Assembly (NCBI GenBank): GCA_937941765.1
Contig: CALDGQ010000110.1
Coordinates: forward strand, 1 to 64,000
DNA length: 64,000 nucleotides
Origin: an uncultured Saprospiraceae bacterium
Lineage (GTDB): Bacteria; Bacteroidota; Bacteroidia; Chitinophagales; Saprospiraceae
Reading direction: 5' to 3'
Shown: in pieces, positions 54,728 to 63,038 of the stretch
How positions within the stretch are numbered: the first letter of the stretch is position 1
How the letters are laid out: each line of letters starts with the position of its first letter
Notes under the pieces: model-generated
The model's input: the letters and a program-made list of their open reading frames with translations, nothing else
Told to the model about the DNA's origin: nothing
The model's database searches: none
Translations under genes and position numbers: made by a program

Positions 54728-55788
54728 TCTTCTTCCTTGCTAGATTTGGACTTGGTAGAATAATTATAAATGGTTGGTGGTTTGGGAACTTCGACAGGTT
54801 TTACATTTAGTTGTTCCCAAAGTTTATCTTTCAATTCTGTGATTCCCAATTGTGAAACAGAGGAGATAAAAATATAATCAACTGTGTTTGGAATTTCTGG
54901 CGCTAATAATTTTTTCAACTCATCGTCCATCATATCACATTTGGTAATAGCCAACAATCTTGGCTTGTCCAGCAACTCGGGATTGAATTGTTTTAATTCG
55001 TTCAATAAAATCGCATACTCTTTTTTGATATCATCACTATCACAAGGAATCATGAAAAGTAAAACGGAATTTCTTTCAATATGTCTCAAAAAACGATGAC
55101 CGATTCCTTTTCCTTGATGTGCATTTTCGATAATCCCTGGAATGTCTGCCATCACAAATGATTGATGTTCGCGATAGGCTACAATTCCTAAATTGGGTTT
55201 TAAAGTGGTGAATGCGTAAGCTGCAATTTTAGGTTTGGCAGCACTGACTACGGATAGCAAGGTTGATTTTCCAGCATTCGGAAAACCCACTAGACCGACG
55301 TCTGCTAATAACTTTAATTCTAATACTTTCCAGGAGGAGGAACCTTCTTTTCCAGGTTGACAATATTGAGGTGATTGATTGGTAGAAGATTTGAAATGTG
55401 CATTTCCTAAACCACCTTTTCCTCCTTTCACTAAAATGACTTCTTGACCATGATCTGTGATTTCAAACATGATTTCATTGGTTTCAAAATCTTTGGCAAC
55501 TGTTCCTAACGGCACTTCTAAAATAATGTCTTCACCTTCGGCACCCGAACTTCGACTTTGACTCCCGACTCCACCTCTACCAGCTTTGATGTGTTTTCTA
55601 TACTTCAAATGAAGCAATGTCCATCTTTGGGAATTTCCCCTTAATATAATATGGCCACCTCGTCCACCATCACCACCATCTGGTCCACCTTTGGGATCGA
55701 TACGAGATCGTGCAAAGTGAGCAGAACCTCCTCCGCCTGCCCCTGAGGTACAGCAAATTTTTACATAGTCAACAAAATTCTCTGCCAT
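54724..55788 (-). CDS. obgE: Obg family GTPase
   Basis: Essential GTPase in 50S ribosome assembly and stress control. Residues 1-158 are the Gly-rich Obg fold (GGPDGGDGGRGGHIILRG, SSGAEGEDIILEVPLGT). The G domain has G1 GFPNAGKSTLLS near 168, G2 YAFTTLKPNLG, G3 ADIPGIIENAH and G4 AITKCDMMD. The C-terminal extension is short and Lys/Ser-rich, without the OCT domain of some relatives. 354 residues. It starts 66 bp after adk and overlaps the kinase-RapZ gene, forming adk-obgE-kinase. Confidence 0.97.
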   Translation of the reverse strand: MAENFVDYVKICCTSGAGGGGSAHFARSRIDPKGGPDGGDGGRGGHIILRGNSQRWTLLHLKYRKHIKAGRGGVGSQSRSSGAEGEDIILEVPLGTVAKDFETNEIMFEITDHGQEVILVKGGKGGLGNAHFKSSTNQSPQYCQPGKEGSSSWKVLELKLLADVGLVGFPNAGKSTLLSVVSAAKPKIAAYAFTTLKPNLGIVAYREHQSFVMADIPGIIENAHQGKGIGHRFLRHIERNSVLLFMIPCDSDDIKKEYAILLNELKQFNPELLDKPRLLAITKCDMMDDELKKLLAPEIPNTVDYIFISSVSQLGITELKDKLWEQLNVKPVEVPKPPTIYNYSTKSKSSKEEE

Positions 55789-55854
55789 AGTATTCAGTCA
55801 GGTTGGAATGCGTGTTTTAATTGTTGTAATTAATCGAAATTTCAACTATCCTCC

Positions 55855-56442
55855 TTAGGAAGTAGCTGTACTCACTTCATCAATTACAGCACAAAGTCTT
55901 TTAAAGATTTGAGCGATTGTCCCTTGCCCGTCGACTTTACGTGCCATCATTTTTTCATTATAAAAATCGTAAACAGGAGTTGTTTCTGAGTTGTAAACTT
56001 CCAATCTATTTTGAATAATAGATACATCACTATCATCTTTTCTACCAGAGGTTTTTCCACGTTCAAGCAATCTTGAGATCAGCTCTTTTTCATCAACCCC
56101 CATTGAAATTAATGCAGTCACCTTTTCATTTTTAGAGTCCAAAAATTCGTCAAGTGCTTCTGCTTGATTCACGGTACGAGGAAATCCGTCAAAAATAAAT
56201 CCTGGTACATCTGGATTTGCATTTACTTTGTTTTTCAACATTCCGATCGTTACAGAATCAGGTACAAGTTCTCCTTTTGAGATATAACTTTTCGCTTCTT
56301 TACCTAAAGGTGTGTCATTCCCCATTTCAAATCGAAATAAATCTCCAGTAGAAATATGCATCAAATTATACTGCTCAACAAGCTTTGCTGCTTGAGTTCC
56401 CTTCCCAGATCCTGGAGGTCCAAATAAGATTAAATTTATCAT
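55855..56442 (-). CDS. adk: Adenylate kinase
   Basis: Interconverts ATP + AMP and 2 ADP. The P-loop is LFGPPGSGKGTQAAKL, the AMP-binding region includes MHISTGDLFR and GFIFDGFPRTVNQAEAL, and the LID is the short form (RLLERGKTSGRKDDSD) without the zinc-binding insert. 195 residues, the short Bacteroidota type. First gene of the adk-obgE-kinase cluster. Confidence 0.96.
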   Translation of the reverse strand: MINLILFGPPGSGKGTQAAKLVEQYNLMHISTGDLFRFEMGNDTPLGKEAKSYISKGELVPDSVTIGMLKNKVNANPDVPGFIFDGFPRTVNQAEALDEFLDSKNEKVTALISMGVDEKELISRLLERGKTSGRKDDSDVSIIQNRLEVYNSETTPVYDFYNEKMMARKVDGQGTIAQIFKRLCAVIDEVSTATS

Positions 56443-56579
56443 CTAAAAAATTTATTAGTCAAGTTGGCTAAAATAGTAAATTTTGGTCATAATCGCCTTT
56501 TTAATAAAGGAAGTCCATTTAATTAATGCGATTTTGAAGATATTTGTTCCAAAGATGTTCCGATTTTTTGAGAAAATTA

Positions 56580-56622
56580 AGAATGGACTCCCTATTGCTA
56601 AGAAGTCCATATTTAAATTATT
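56580..56622 (-). terminator. Possible terminator of the T9SS cargo gene at 56651
   Basis: ATGGACT and AGTCCAT pair across a 15-nt loop just beyond the stop at 56651. The T tract on the minus strand is weak. A related AAGTCCATTT lies at 56510. Confidence 0.4.
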
Positions 56623-56650
56623 TCGAAATCAGTAATATTTTCAGCAACAA

Positions 56651-57568
56651 TCAACTTCTCATTTTAACAACTCTTTCTATTTGGGATTGTGAATTATACT
56701 GATAATGTATCAGATAAATGCCTGAAGGCAATGATTGTAAGTTAATCTCATTACCTTCTCCACGCTGAATAAACAAGCCATTGATATCTAAAATCTGATA
56801 ACGTCTAGCCTTTCCGTCTTGGAAATAAATAGAAGAAGTGGTTGGATTCGGATAAAGTAAATCATCCTTTAGTTCATCAAATTCTTTTATGTCAACCGTA
56901 TAGTCTGCACTACAATGATCTCCTGCACTTCCTTCAGCCTGAAATTGAAAAAACAAGCCATTGGCAATTCCTTCTTCGCCTCCTTCTAGAATAATTGTAC
57001 GCTCCATATCACTCCCACAACAGTCTATTAAATCGGTAACAAAAATTGAATCTTCAGCCAAGCAGGTTGATACTCCGATAGCATCTGGTCCTGTCCAGTT
57101 TGGGAAAAAAAGCCCCAGATCATGATTACCTAAAGTTGACCTGACCTTACAATAGTTGGTTTCAAAAACAGTTGGATCCCATGTAATAGTAACTGGTTTG
57201 TGTAATGCATGGACAGCTATGTAATACCATTCTTGAATTAAATAACAACTATACTCATCTAAAATATTTTGAAAATTTTGCAACTCTATTCCGCCGATTA
57301 CTTTATTTAACCAGACTGGTTCACTAGCAAACCATGAACCACTGTGACAAGCTCTGACTTCAAAGATACTGTCCCAAGGACTTACAATTTCAATTTCTCC
57401 AAGTTGTGGATTTATAACCGAGTTGTCGACTGCAGGATCATGCCCAATAACGATTGTATCTTTATTTCCTATTGCGTCTTCAAAATAAAAAGTAGTCTCG
57501 AAAAATGCAGTTTGTTGAGAAAAACAAAGTGCTGGTAAAAAAAGTATTAAAATTGTTATCAACCGCAT
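56651..57568 (-). CDS. Secreted protein with T9SS C-terminal sorting domain
   Basis: 305 residues with a signal peptide (LITILILFLPALCFSQQ). A beta-rich body follows (FETTFYFEDAIGNKDTIVIG...), with several Cys residues (RACHSG, YCKVRST, DCCGSDM). The C-terminal ~75 residues form a type A T9SS domain: LLYPNPTTSSIYFQ, YQILDINGLFIQRG and SLPSGIYLIHYQ. The cargo function is not recognisable; no enzyme motif is seen. Single gene in a long intergenic context. Confidence 0.85.
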   Translation of the reverse strand: MRLITILILFLPALCFSQQTAFFETTFYFEDAIGNKDTIVIGHDPAVDNSVINPQLGEIEIVSPWDSIFEVRACHSGSWFASEPVWLNKVIGGIELQNFQNILDEYSCYLIQEWYYIAVHALHKPVTITWDPTVFETNYCKVRSTLGNHDLGLFFPNWTGPDAIGVSTCLAEDSIFVTDLIDCCGSDMERTIILEGGEEGIANGLFFQFQAEGSAGDHCSADYTVDIKEFDELKDDLLYPNPTTSSIYFQDGKARRYQILDINGLFIQRGEGNEINLQSLPSGIYLIHYQYNSQSQIERVVKMRS

Positions 57569-57894
57569 GCTTATTGTTTTATGAAGTTTATTGCAGAGTT
57601 TTCACCTTCAAACTCGATTAGTAAAGTATTGTGTGAGTCGTGCAAGTGTTTTGTGCTTGCATATTAGTTGTTACACAAAAGAAAGAAAGAATTGAGGATT
57701 TGAATAAGAGTGAATTAAATACGTTATTCTTGTATATAAATAAAACTTTTGAAGTTAAATAATTAAACAATACAATCGCTATTTTGACAAACTTACAAAC
57801 AAAATGTTATATAACAATGTGTTTAATCTAATCTCAATTTCACCAATCGTAATTTTCTAAATAATTTTTTCATTCTTAAAAGTTATTCGTACGT
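57569..57894. other. 326-bp gene-free AT-rich spacer
   Basis: Upstream of the T9SS cargo gene. It contains a TAAGTTTG-type box (57788-57795, minus), too distant from the gene to be convincing. No RNA gene, long palindrome or coding frame seen. Confidence 0.45.
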
Positions 57895-58671
57895 TCAAAT
57901 TTCTAGTGAAAAATGATCGCGATCATCCAAAAAAGCGAGTTTTTCGCGGAATGTATGAAGTGCTTCATAATTGAAAGTATGGGTTTGAACTTTCTGTTCA
58001 TCTGGTATGGAAGCCTTCAATTCACCATCAAAACTAATGACACTTGTCATTCCATTATAGACTAGGCCTGTTCCATCTGTACCTACTCGATTGACACCGA
58101 TTGTATAACATTGATTTTCCACCGCTCGCCCTACTAGCAAACTACTCCAAGCATTAATTCTTTTCTCTGGCCAGTTGGCAACATAAAAAAGTAAATCGTA
58201 ACCTTCAGTATTTCTTGCCCAAACTGGAAATCTTAAATCATAGCAAATCATTGGACAAATTTTCCAACCATGTAGATCGATTATTTTTTTGGAAGTGCCT
58301 TTGGTGTATTGTTTATGTTCGCCAGCTAATGTAAAAAGGTGTCTTTTATTATAGCTTTCGTAAGTGCCATCTGGTCGCATCCAAATTAGTCTGTTATAAA
58401 ACTTTTCATTTTCTTCAATAATGACACTTCCTGAAATGACTGCATTTATTTTGGAAGATTGATCCGACATCCATTGTATAGTTGGCCCATCCATTTTTTC
58501 AGCAATTGGTTGAGGATTCATTGAAAAACCGGTCGTAAACATTTCTGGCAGAAGGACTAAGTCTGTAGATTCATTAATTGTGCTAATGTGTGCCTCAAAA
58601 TTTTGAAGATTAGCAGTTCTATTTTCCCAAACTAAGTTGGATTGGATCGTGGTAACTTTAAGGTCTTTCAT
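57895..58671 (-). CDS. Nitrilase-superfamily amidase (YafV / omega-amidase-like)
   Basis: 258 residues, cytoplasmic. The Glu-Lys-Cys triad is visible: LLPEMFTTGFSMN (Glu near 43), YNKRHLFTLAGE (Lys near 107) and CPMICYDLRFPVWARN (Cys near 142). GRAVENQCYTIGVNRVG is also typical. Relatives hydrolyse alpha-ketoglutaramate or alpha-ketosuccinamate, repairing transamination by-products linked to methionine salvage. Full length. Monocistronic, downstream of the rplY terminator. Confidence 0.93.
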   Translation of the reverse strand: MKDLKVTTIQSNLVWENRTANLQNFEAHISTINESTDLVLLPEMFTTGFSMNPQPIAEKMDGPTIQWMSDQSSKINAVISGSVIIEENEKFYNRLIWMRPDGTYESYNKRHLFTLAGEHKQYTKGTSKKIIDLHGWKICPMICYDLRFPVWARNTEGYDLLFYVANWPEKRINAWSSLLVGRAVENQCYTIGVNRVGTDGTGLVYNGMTSVISFDGELKASIPDEQKVQTHTFNYEALHTFREKLAFLDDRDHFSLEI

Positions 58672-58687
58672 AGAATTGAAATTTACA

Positions 58688-58736
58688 AAATAAAAAAGAC
58701 CGTATCAAGTGAATGACACGGTCTAAATATTTTTTG
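58688..58736 (-). terminator. Intrinsic terminator of rplY
   Basis: AGACCGT and ACGGTCT form a 7-bp stem with a 14-nt loop. On the minus strand it is followed by TTTTTTATTTT, 20 bp beyond the rplY stop. Confidence 0.8.
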
Positions 58737-58752
58737 AAATAGTTGATAACTA

Positions 58753-59397
58753 CTATCCTTCTTTCTTTGCTTCTTCGCCTTCAGCTCCTTCAGTAGCTTC
58801 AGCTCCTTCTGCAGCTTCAGCTTCTTCCGCTTCAGCAGCAGCACTTTTCAATGCACGTGGTGTGATGACGGAAGCGACTGGTAATGCCGGTGATGACATT
58901 AATTCCATTCCTTCAATTGCTTCAATGTCTCTTACTCTTACTGAATCTCCTAAATTCATAGAAGAGATATCTAAAACCAACTCATCCACTAATGCTTCTG
59001 GAGTAGTTTTTACTTTTACTTTTCTTAGTTTGTAAACTAATTTACCACCTTCTCTAATTCCTGGCGCTACTCCATCCAATCTTACTGGCAATTCAGCTTT
59101 AAATGATTTTCCACTTACCAATTCTAGAAAATCGATGTGACGAATTTCATCTGTTACAGGATGCCATTGTACATCTTTCAAGATACATTTGTGGGTAGCT
59201 CCACCAACGTTTACTTCTGCAACTTTAAAAGCAGGAGTAAAAATCATTTTTTTGATTTCACTCATTTTCCCAGTAAAGTGTACATTTTCTTTTCCACCAT
59301 AAATCACACAAGGAATTGCTCCTGCATTGCGATCTGCTTTAGTAGATTTTTTTCCAATTCCAGCTCTTTTTGTACCAGTGATAGCTACCGTTTCCAT
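58753..59397 (-). CDS. rplY: 50S ribosomal protein L25 (Ctc form)
   Basis: Binds 5S rRNA. The N-terminal L25 domain (~1-90) has VAITGTKRAGIGKKSTKADR, IPCVIYGGKENVHF and VQWHPVTDEIRHIDFLEL. The CTC-type TL5 domain (~95-180) has VPVRLDGVAPGIREGGKLV and DVSSLNLGDSVRV-like LDISSMNLGDSVRVRD. An acidic Ala/Glu tail ends the protein. 214 residues, the long Ctc form. It has its own promoter (59444-59451) and terminator. Confidence 0.96.
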   Translation of the reverse strand: METVAITGTKRAGIGKKSTKADRNAGAIPCVIYGGKENVHFTGKMSEIKKMIFTPAFKVAEVNVGGATHKCILKDVQWHPVTDEIRHIDFLELVSGKSFKAELPVRLDGVAPGIREGGKLVYKLRKVKVKTTPEALVDELVLDISSMNLGDSVRVRDIEAIEGMELMSSPALPVASVITPRALKSAAAEAEEAEAAEGAEATEGAEGEEAKKEG

Positions 59398-59443
59398 TGT
59401 AAATGTATTTGGCTATTAATTAATTTTTTCCTTAAAATGCACG

Positions 59444-59451
59444 CAAAGATA
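59444..59451 (-). promoter_or_regulatory. rplY promoter, -7 element
   Basis: The minus strand reads TATCTTTGCG, an exact match to the Bacteroidota consensus, 47 bp upstream of the ATG at 59397. It is the same octamer as in the nqr promoter. Confidence 0.65.
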
Positions 59452-59517
59452 ATCATATTTTATATAAAATATCGCACTTAGTGTAAGTTAATAGAAAGGT
59501 TTTTCCTTAAAATTCAC

Positions 59518-60459
59518 TTATCCATTGACAAATAGTGCCGAAAGTGATCGATTTTCGTGAATATTTCGGATTGCTCGTGCAAAAAGCTTTGCAGTTGACA
59601 GTACTTCAATTTTGTCAGATTCTCTTTTTAAAGGAATCGTATCACAAACAATTATCCTTTCGATACTAGAATTTTCGATATTTTCATAAGCTTTTCCAGA
59701 CAAGACTGGATGTGCACAAATTGCGCTTACACTTTTCGCACCTTTCTCCATAATCAAATCGGCAGCACGACACATCGTTCCAGCTGTATCAATAATGTCA
59801 TCTACCAAAATTACATCTGCTCCTTTTACATCTCCAATTATGGTCATACTTTCGACTTCATTCGCACGCTTTCGTTCTTTATCACAAATGACTAAATCAC
59901 GAGCAAAATATTTTGCATAACTACGTGCACGTTTTACCCCACCAACATCAGGCGATGCAAAGATTACGTTGTCCATTGAAATATTCTTTCTTAACCAAGG
60001 GATAAAAATGGCTTCACTCTTTAAGTGATCAACGGGAATATCAAAAAACCCTTGAATTTGATCTGCATGAAAATCCATTACCATAACGCGATCTGCTCCA
60101 GCTGCTTCTAACAAACTTGCGATTAGTTTTGCTGAAATTGGTACACGTGGTTTGTCTTTACGATCTTGTCGTGCATAACCATAATAAGGTATCACTGCAG
60201 TAATGTATCCAGCTGAAGCTCGCTTAGCCGTATCTATCAACAACAATAATTCTAATAAATTCTCTGGAGGTGAAAATGTGCTTTGGATAAAAAACACTTT
60301 ACATCCACGTACCGATTCATTGATCACTGGTTGCATCTCGCCATCCATAAATCGTTGAGTCGTCTTATCTCCTAATGGCAATCCATAGAAGTCGGCAATT
60401 TTTTCAGCTAGATAATGTGAGTTGGTACCAGAGAATAGTTTTACATCAGTAAAAGGCAT
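59518..60459 (-). CDS. prs: Ribose-phosphate pyrophosphokinase
   Basis: Makes PRPP from ribose 5-phosphate and ATP for purine, pyrimidine, His, Trp and NAD synthesis. Class I motifs are KLFSGTNSHYLAEKIADFYG, FIQSTFSPPENLLELLLLID, PYYGYARQDRKDKPR (ATP loop) and the PRPP loop VILVDDIIDTAGTM. 313 residues, normal. A near-consensus box (TACCTTTA) lies ~40 bp upstream. It precedes rplY in the same direction, but rplY also has its own promoter. Confidence 0.97.
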   Translation of the reverse strand: MPFTDVKLFSGTNSHYLAEKIADFYGLPLGDKTTQRFMDGEMQPVINESVRGCKVFFIQSTFSPPENLLELLLLIDTAKRASAGYITAVIPYYGYARQDRKDKPRVPISAKLIASLLEAAGADRVMVMDFHADQIQGFFDIPVDHLKSEAIFIPWLRKNISMDNVIFASPDVGGVKRARSYAKYFARDLVICDKERKRANEVESMTIIGDVKGADVILVDDIIDTAGTMCRAADLIMEKGAKSVSAICAHPVLSGKAYENIENSSIERIIVCDTIPLKRESDKIEVLSTAKLFARAIRNIHENRSLSALFVNG

Positions 60460-60545
60460 AGTGGAAACTGCTTTTATATGTTTGCCATAAAGGTAAAAGA
60501 ATCTGTCTACTTCTTGTACAAAAAGAAAACTGAAAGTTCTTTTTT

Positions 60546-60635
60546 TGTTGAGCAGACATTCTTGTCTGCTACTTTAATTTAGATATCATGTGCAAATCTA
60601 GAAAAGTCAAGATAAGATGTCTGTCCAACGTTTTG
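60546..60635. repeat. Degenerate inverted repeat with CAGACAT/TGTCTG
   Basis: GTTGAGCAGACATTCTTGTCTGCT (left) and AAGATGTCTGTCCAACG (right) are complementary with gaps. The left half is itself a hairpin. The same phrase occurs at 61978-62045. Lies between divergent prs and the EamA gene. Confidence 0.55.
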
Positions 60636-60658
60636 CCCTACGTTGAGTTCCTTTTTGA

Positions 60659-60666
60659 TATCTTTG
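60659..60666 (+). promoter_or_regulatory. -7 promoter box of the EamA-SET operon
   Basis: TATCTTTG is an exact match to the consensus, 31 bp before the TTG start at 60697. Confidence 0.55.
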
Positions 60667-60696
60667 ACAATTCTGAAAAAATGAATACATATAAAT

Positions 60697-61581
60697 TTGA
60701 CAAACACAAAAAATTCGGTTGATTTAAATGGCTGGCTGGTGCTTTTCTTCCTAAGCCTTGTTTGGGGTAGTTCTTTTATTCTTATTAAAAAAGGATTGGT
60801 TGCTTATCCACCAGATATTATGGCATCGCTTCGAATTATAATTGCGAGTTTCGCCTTCTTACCCATTTTTATAATCAGATACAAAGATATTGATTGGTCT
60901 AAGTTTAAATATTTGCTGACCGTTGGTTTAGCAGGAACCGCGCTACCCTCTTATTTATTTGCATTTGCTCAAACAAAAATTACAAGTTCGGTTGCTGGTG
61001 TGTTGAATTCCTTGACACCTTTGTTTGTTTTGCTATTAGGAATTTTATTTTTCAAGCAAGCTTTTAGTGGCGCCAAATTGGTGGGTGTCTTGATTGGATT
61101 AATTGGTGCGATTGTATTGACGATCTTTGGAAATGAAGGTGCTATTGAATTTGACAACTTATATATATGCTATATTATTTTGGCGACGATATTTTATGCA
61201 ACAAGTGCTAATACGGTACATCATTATTTACAAGATATGAATAGTGTGACGATTAGTGCAGCAGCTTTTATTCCATTGGGTATACCTTGTTTGATTTATT
61301 TAATGACTACTGATTTTTATACTATTTTTCAAACACATGAGGCGGCTACTTCGAGCTTGATGTATATCATTTTACTGGCAATGGCAAGTACTGTGATGGC
61401 TTCTGTTTTATTTTTTCAATTGGTCAAAAAAACGAATGCGGTGTTTGCATCGCTTGTCGCATATATTATTCCAATCGTCGCAGTGCTATGGGGAGTGATT
61501 GATGGTGAGCCTATTACTGTTTTTCACCTAATCGGTATGGCATTGATCTTATTCGGTGTTTACATTACTAAAAGAAAATAA
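60697..61581 (+). CDS. EamA (DMT superfamily) transporter
   Basis: 294 residues with ten membrane helices made of two EamA repeats. Typical are LFFLSLVWGSSFILIKKGL, ASLRIIIASFAFLP and AGTALPSYLFAFAQ in the first, and a C-terminal IGMALILFGVYITKRK. The frame has no ATG near the start; TTG at 60697 is the best choice because an in-frame stop lies 15 bp upstream and a promoter box lies just before. Substrate unknown (amino acids, drugs or metabolites). The stop overlaps the next ATG (TAATG). Confidence 0.9.
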   Translation: MTNTKNSVDLNGWLVLFFLSLVWGSSFILIKKGLVAYPPDIMASLRIIIASFAFLPIFIIRYKDIDWSKFKYLLTVGLAGTALPSYLFAFAQTKITSSVAGVLNSLTPLFVLLLGILFFKQAFSGAKLVGVLIGLIGAIVLTIFGNEGAIEFDNLYICYIILATIFYATSANTVHHYLQDMNSVTISAAAFIPLGIPCLIYLMTTDFYTIFQTHEAATSSLMYIILLAMASTVMASVLFFQLVKKTNAVFASLVAYIIPIVAVLWGVIDGEPITVFHLIGMALILFGVYITKRK

Positions 61582-61970
61582 TGAGTCAACGAATTCCATC
61601 TATTTATTACGGACCTAGTGACGTTGCAGGTCGAGGTGTTTTTACTTATCAAGATATTCCTGAAGGTGCATTGTTAGAAATTTGTCCTGTTATTGTAATT
61701 CCGAAAGCGCAATTTGAACAAATACATACTAGTGTGTTGCATGATTATTATTTTCTTTGGGGTGAAGCGGAAGCGCAATGTGCGATTGCACTTGGATTTG
61801 GGTCTTTGTACAATCATTCTCACGAGCCCAATGCTTTTTATTTAGTGGATTATGAGGAGCAGTATATTCAGTTTTTTGCTAAACGGGATATTGAAGCTGG
61901 TGAGGAGATTTTTGTTACTTATAATGGCGATGCTCGGGAGACTGGGAAAGTTTGGTTTGAGGGTGTGTAG
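61581..61970 (+). CDS. SET-domain protein (putative protein-lysine methyltransferase)
   Basis: 129 residues, essentially only a SET domain. Recognisable elements are DVAGRGVFTYQDIPEGALLE (first SET strand pair), the SAM/pseudoknot motif LGFGSLYNHSHEPNAFY (NHSxxPN) and FFAKRDIEAGEEIFVTYN (GEEIxxxYN). No pre- or post-SET cysteines. Stand-alone SET proteins of this size occur in Bacteroidota and other bacteria; their protein targets are unknown. Translation is probably coupled to the EamA transporter by TAATG overlap, though the two functions have no evident link. Confidence 0.9.
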   Translation: MSQRIPSIYYGPSDVAGRGVFTYQDIPEGALLEICPVIVIPKAQFEQIHTSVLHDYYFLWGEAEAQCAIALGFGSLYNHSHEPNAFYLVDYEEQYIQFFAKRDIEAGEEIFVTYNGDARETGKVWFEGV

Positions 61971-61973
61971 TGT

Positions 61974-62045
61974 TATGTTGAACAGACATCTTGTCTGTAA
62001 TCGGGAGTGCATTTTAGTATTAAAAAACAGACAGGATGTCTGATT
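61974..62045. repeat. Inverted repeat with CAGACATCTTGTCTG arms
   Basis: GAACAGACATCTTGTCTGTAA and AACAGACAGGATGTCTGATTA are complementary with one or two mismatches, and each arm is a hairpin by itself. The phrase is shared with the repeat at 60546-60635. It lies between the convergent SET and carbonic anhydrase genes. Confidence 0.65.
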
Positions 62046-62556
62046 AACTAAACCAGCTTGCATACTTTTTATAGGCACCTGCAATTCTACCCACTGAATC
62101 CTTGAAAGCTTCCTCAGTCAAAGGTTTTACTTTCTTGGCGGGAACACCAGCGTAGATGAAACCAGACTCTAATTTTGCATTTTCTAACACAACAGCTCCG
62201 GCAGCAATTAGAACATTGGATTCTACAATGGCATTGTCCATAACGATTGATCCCATTCCTACTAGGACATTTTCTTTTATAGTGCAACCGTGGACGATGG
62301 CGTTGTGACCGATAGATACATTGTCTCCGATATAAGTTTGTGATCTTTCGTAAGTACAATGAATGACGGCACCATCTTGAATGTTGACATTGTTGCCTAC
62401 TCGGATGCTATTGACGTCTCCTCGCACTACTGCACTGAACCAGACACTACAATCATTACCCATTTCGACATCTCCAAGGACGACTGCATTTTCTGCTATG
62501 AAGCAATTATTTCCAAATTTTGGAGTGAAGCCACGAACTGTTTTTATTATTGACAC
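62044..62556 (-). CDS. Gamma-carbonic anhydrase family protein
   Basis: 170 residues of left-handed beta-helix hexapeptide repeats (e.g. VVLGDVEMGNDCSVWFSAVV). The three metal-ligand histidines of the YrdA/CamH group are in place: GAVIHCTYER, then IGHNAIVHG. A C-terminal helix (KDSVGRIAGAYKKYASWF) packs on the helix. It may hydrate CO2 or be one of the many family members of unproven activity. Single gene, convergent with the SET gene. Confidence 0.92.
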   Translation of the reverse strand: MSIIKTVRGFTPKFGNNCFIAENAVVLGDVEMGNDCSVWFSAVVRGDVNSIRVGNNVNIQDGAVIHCTYERSQTYIGDNVSIGHNAIVHGCTIKENVLVGMGSIVMDNAIVESNVLIAAGAVVLENAKLESGFIYAGVPAKKVKPLTEEAFKDSVGRIAGAYKKYASWFS

Positions 62557-62620
62557 AATTGAATTGTTTTGTTGAAAGATAAAGATAGTAATGAAAATAG
62601 TTTTGATTTGTACTATCTAG

Positions 62621-62767
62621 AATCAAATTTGGCCACTATATTGTTTAATTCTGCTCTAAAATCAAATTAGACCATTATACTGGTTATTTTAGCTCAAAAT
62701 GAATTATTCGACCATTATACTGGCTTATTTGTTATAAATGACGTATATTTTGTTATAAATTTATAAC
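62621..62767 (+). promoter_or_regulatory. hipBA control region with three tandem operator-like repeats
   Basis: Three imperfect direct repeats of ~39-40 bp start near 62621, 62660 and 62698. Each contains a CCAnTATAnTGG-type palindrome at 62633-62644 (degenerate), 62672-62683 and 62712-62723. A perfect 16-bp palindrome GTTATAAATTTATAAC (62752-62767) ends 4 bp before the hipB ATG, with a half copy GTTATAAAT at 62731. Spacing near 40 bp puts the sites on one helix face. They are probable HipB binding sites (inference). Confidence 0.65.
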
Positions 62768-62771
62768 AATC

Positions 62772-63038
62772 ATGTTTGAAACAGTAGAAATCAAGGATGT
62801 AAAAAAAGAGCTTGGTCAACTTGTAAAATTGATTCGTAAAAGCCGAAAATTATCACAAGTTGAATTGGCAAATTCGATAAGTGTATCTAAAACAACCATT
62901 GCGAATTTAGAGTCTGGTAGAAATTTTACGATCGATACTATTTTGAAAGTAGTGAAAGAATTGGATTTATTGACCCAATTGAATCAGGAAATTGGTAGTG
63001 TCAAAAATCAAATCGAATCAACTAAATCACTTTATTAA
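62772..63038 (+). CDS. hipB: HipB-type antitoxin, XRE-family regulator
   Basis: 88 residues. A lambda-repressor-like helix-turn-helix occupies ~15-70 (GQLVKLIRKSRKLSQVELAN, SVSKTTIANLESGR), followed by a short C-terminal helix (LTQLNQEIGSVKNQIES). It is the first gene of the pair; the hipA ATG follows the stop without a gap. In HipBA modules this protein neutralises HipA and represses the operon. The repeat-rich region upstream fits autoregulation. Confidence 0.9.
   Translation: MFETVEIKDVKKELGQLVKLIRKSRKLSQVELANSISVSKTTIANLESGRNFTIDTILKVVKELDLLTQLNQEIGSVKNQIESTKSLY

Noticed and set aside
60681..60722. ATG at 60681 as start of the EamA transporter
   Set aside because: It is out of frame and reaches a stop after 13 codons; the transporter frame needs the TTG at 60697.
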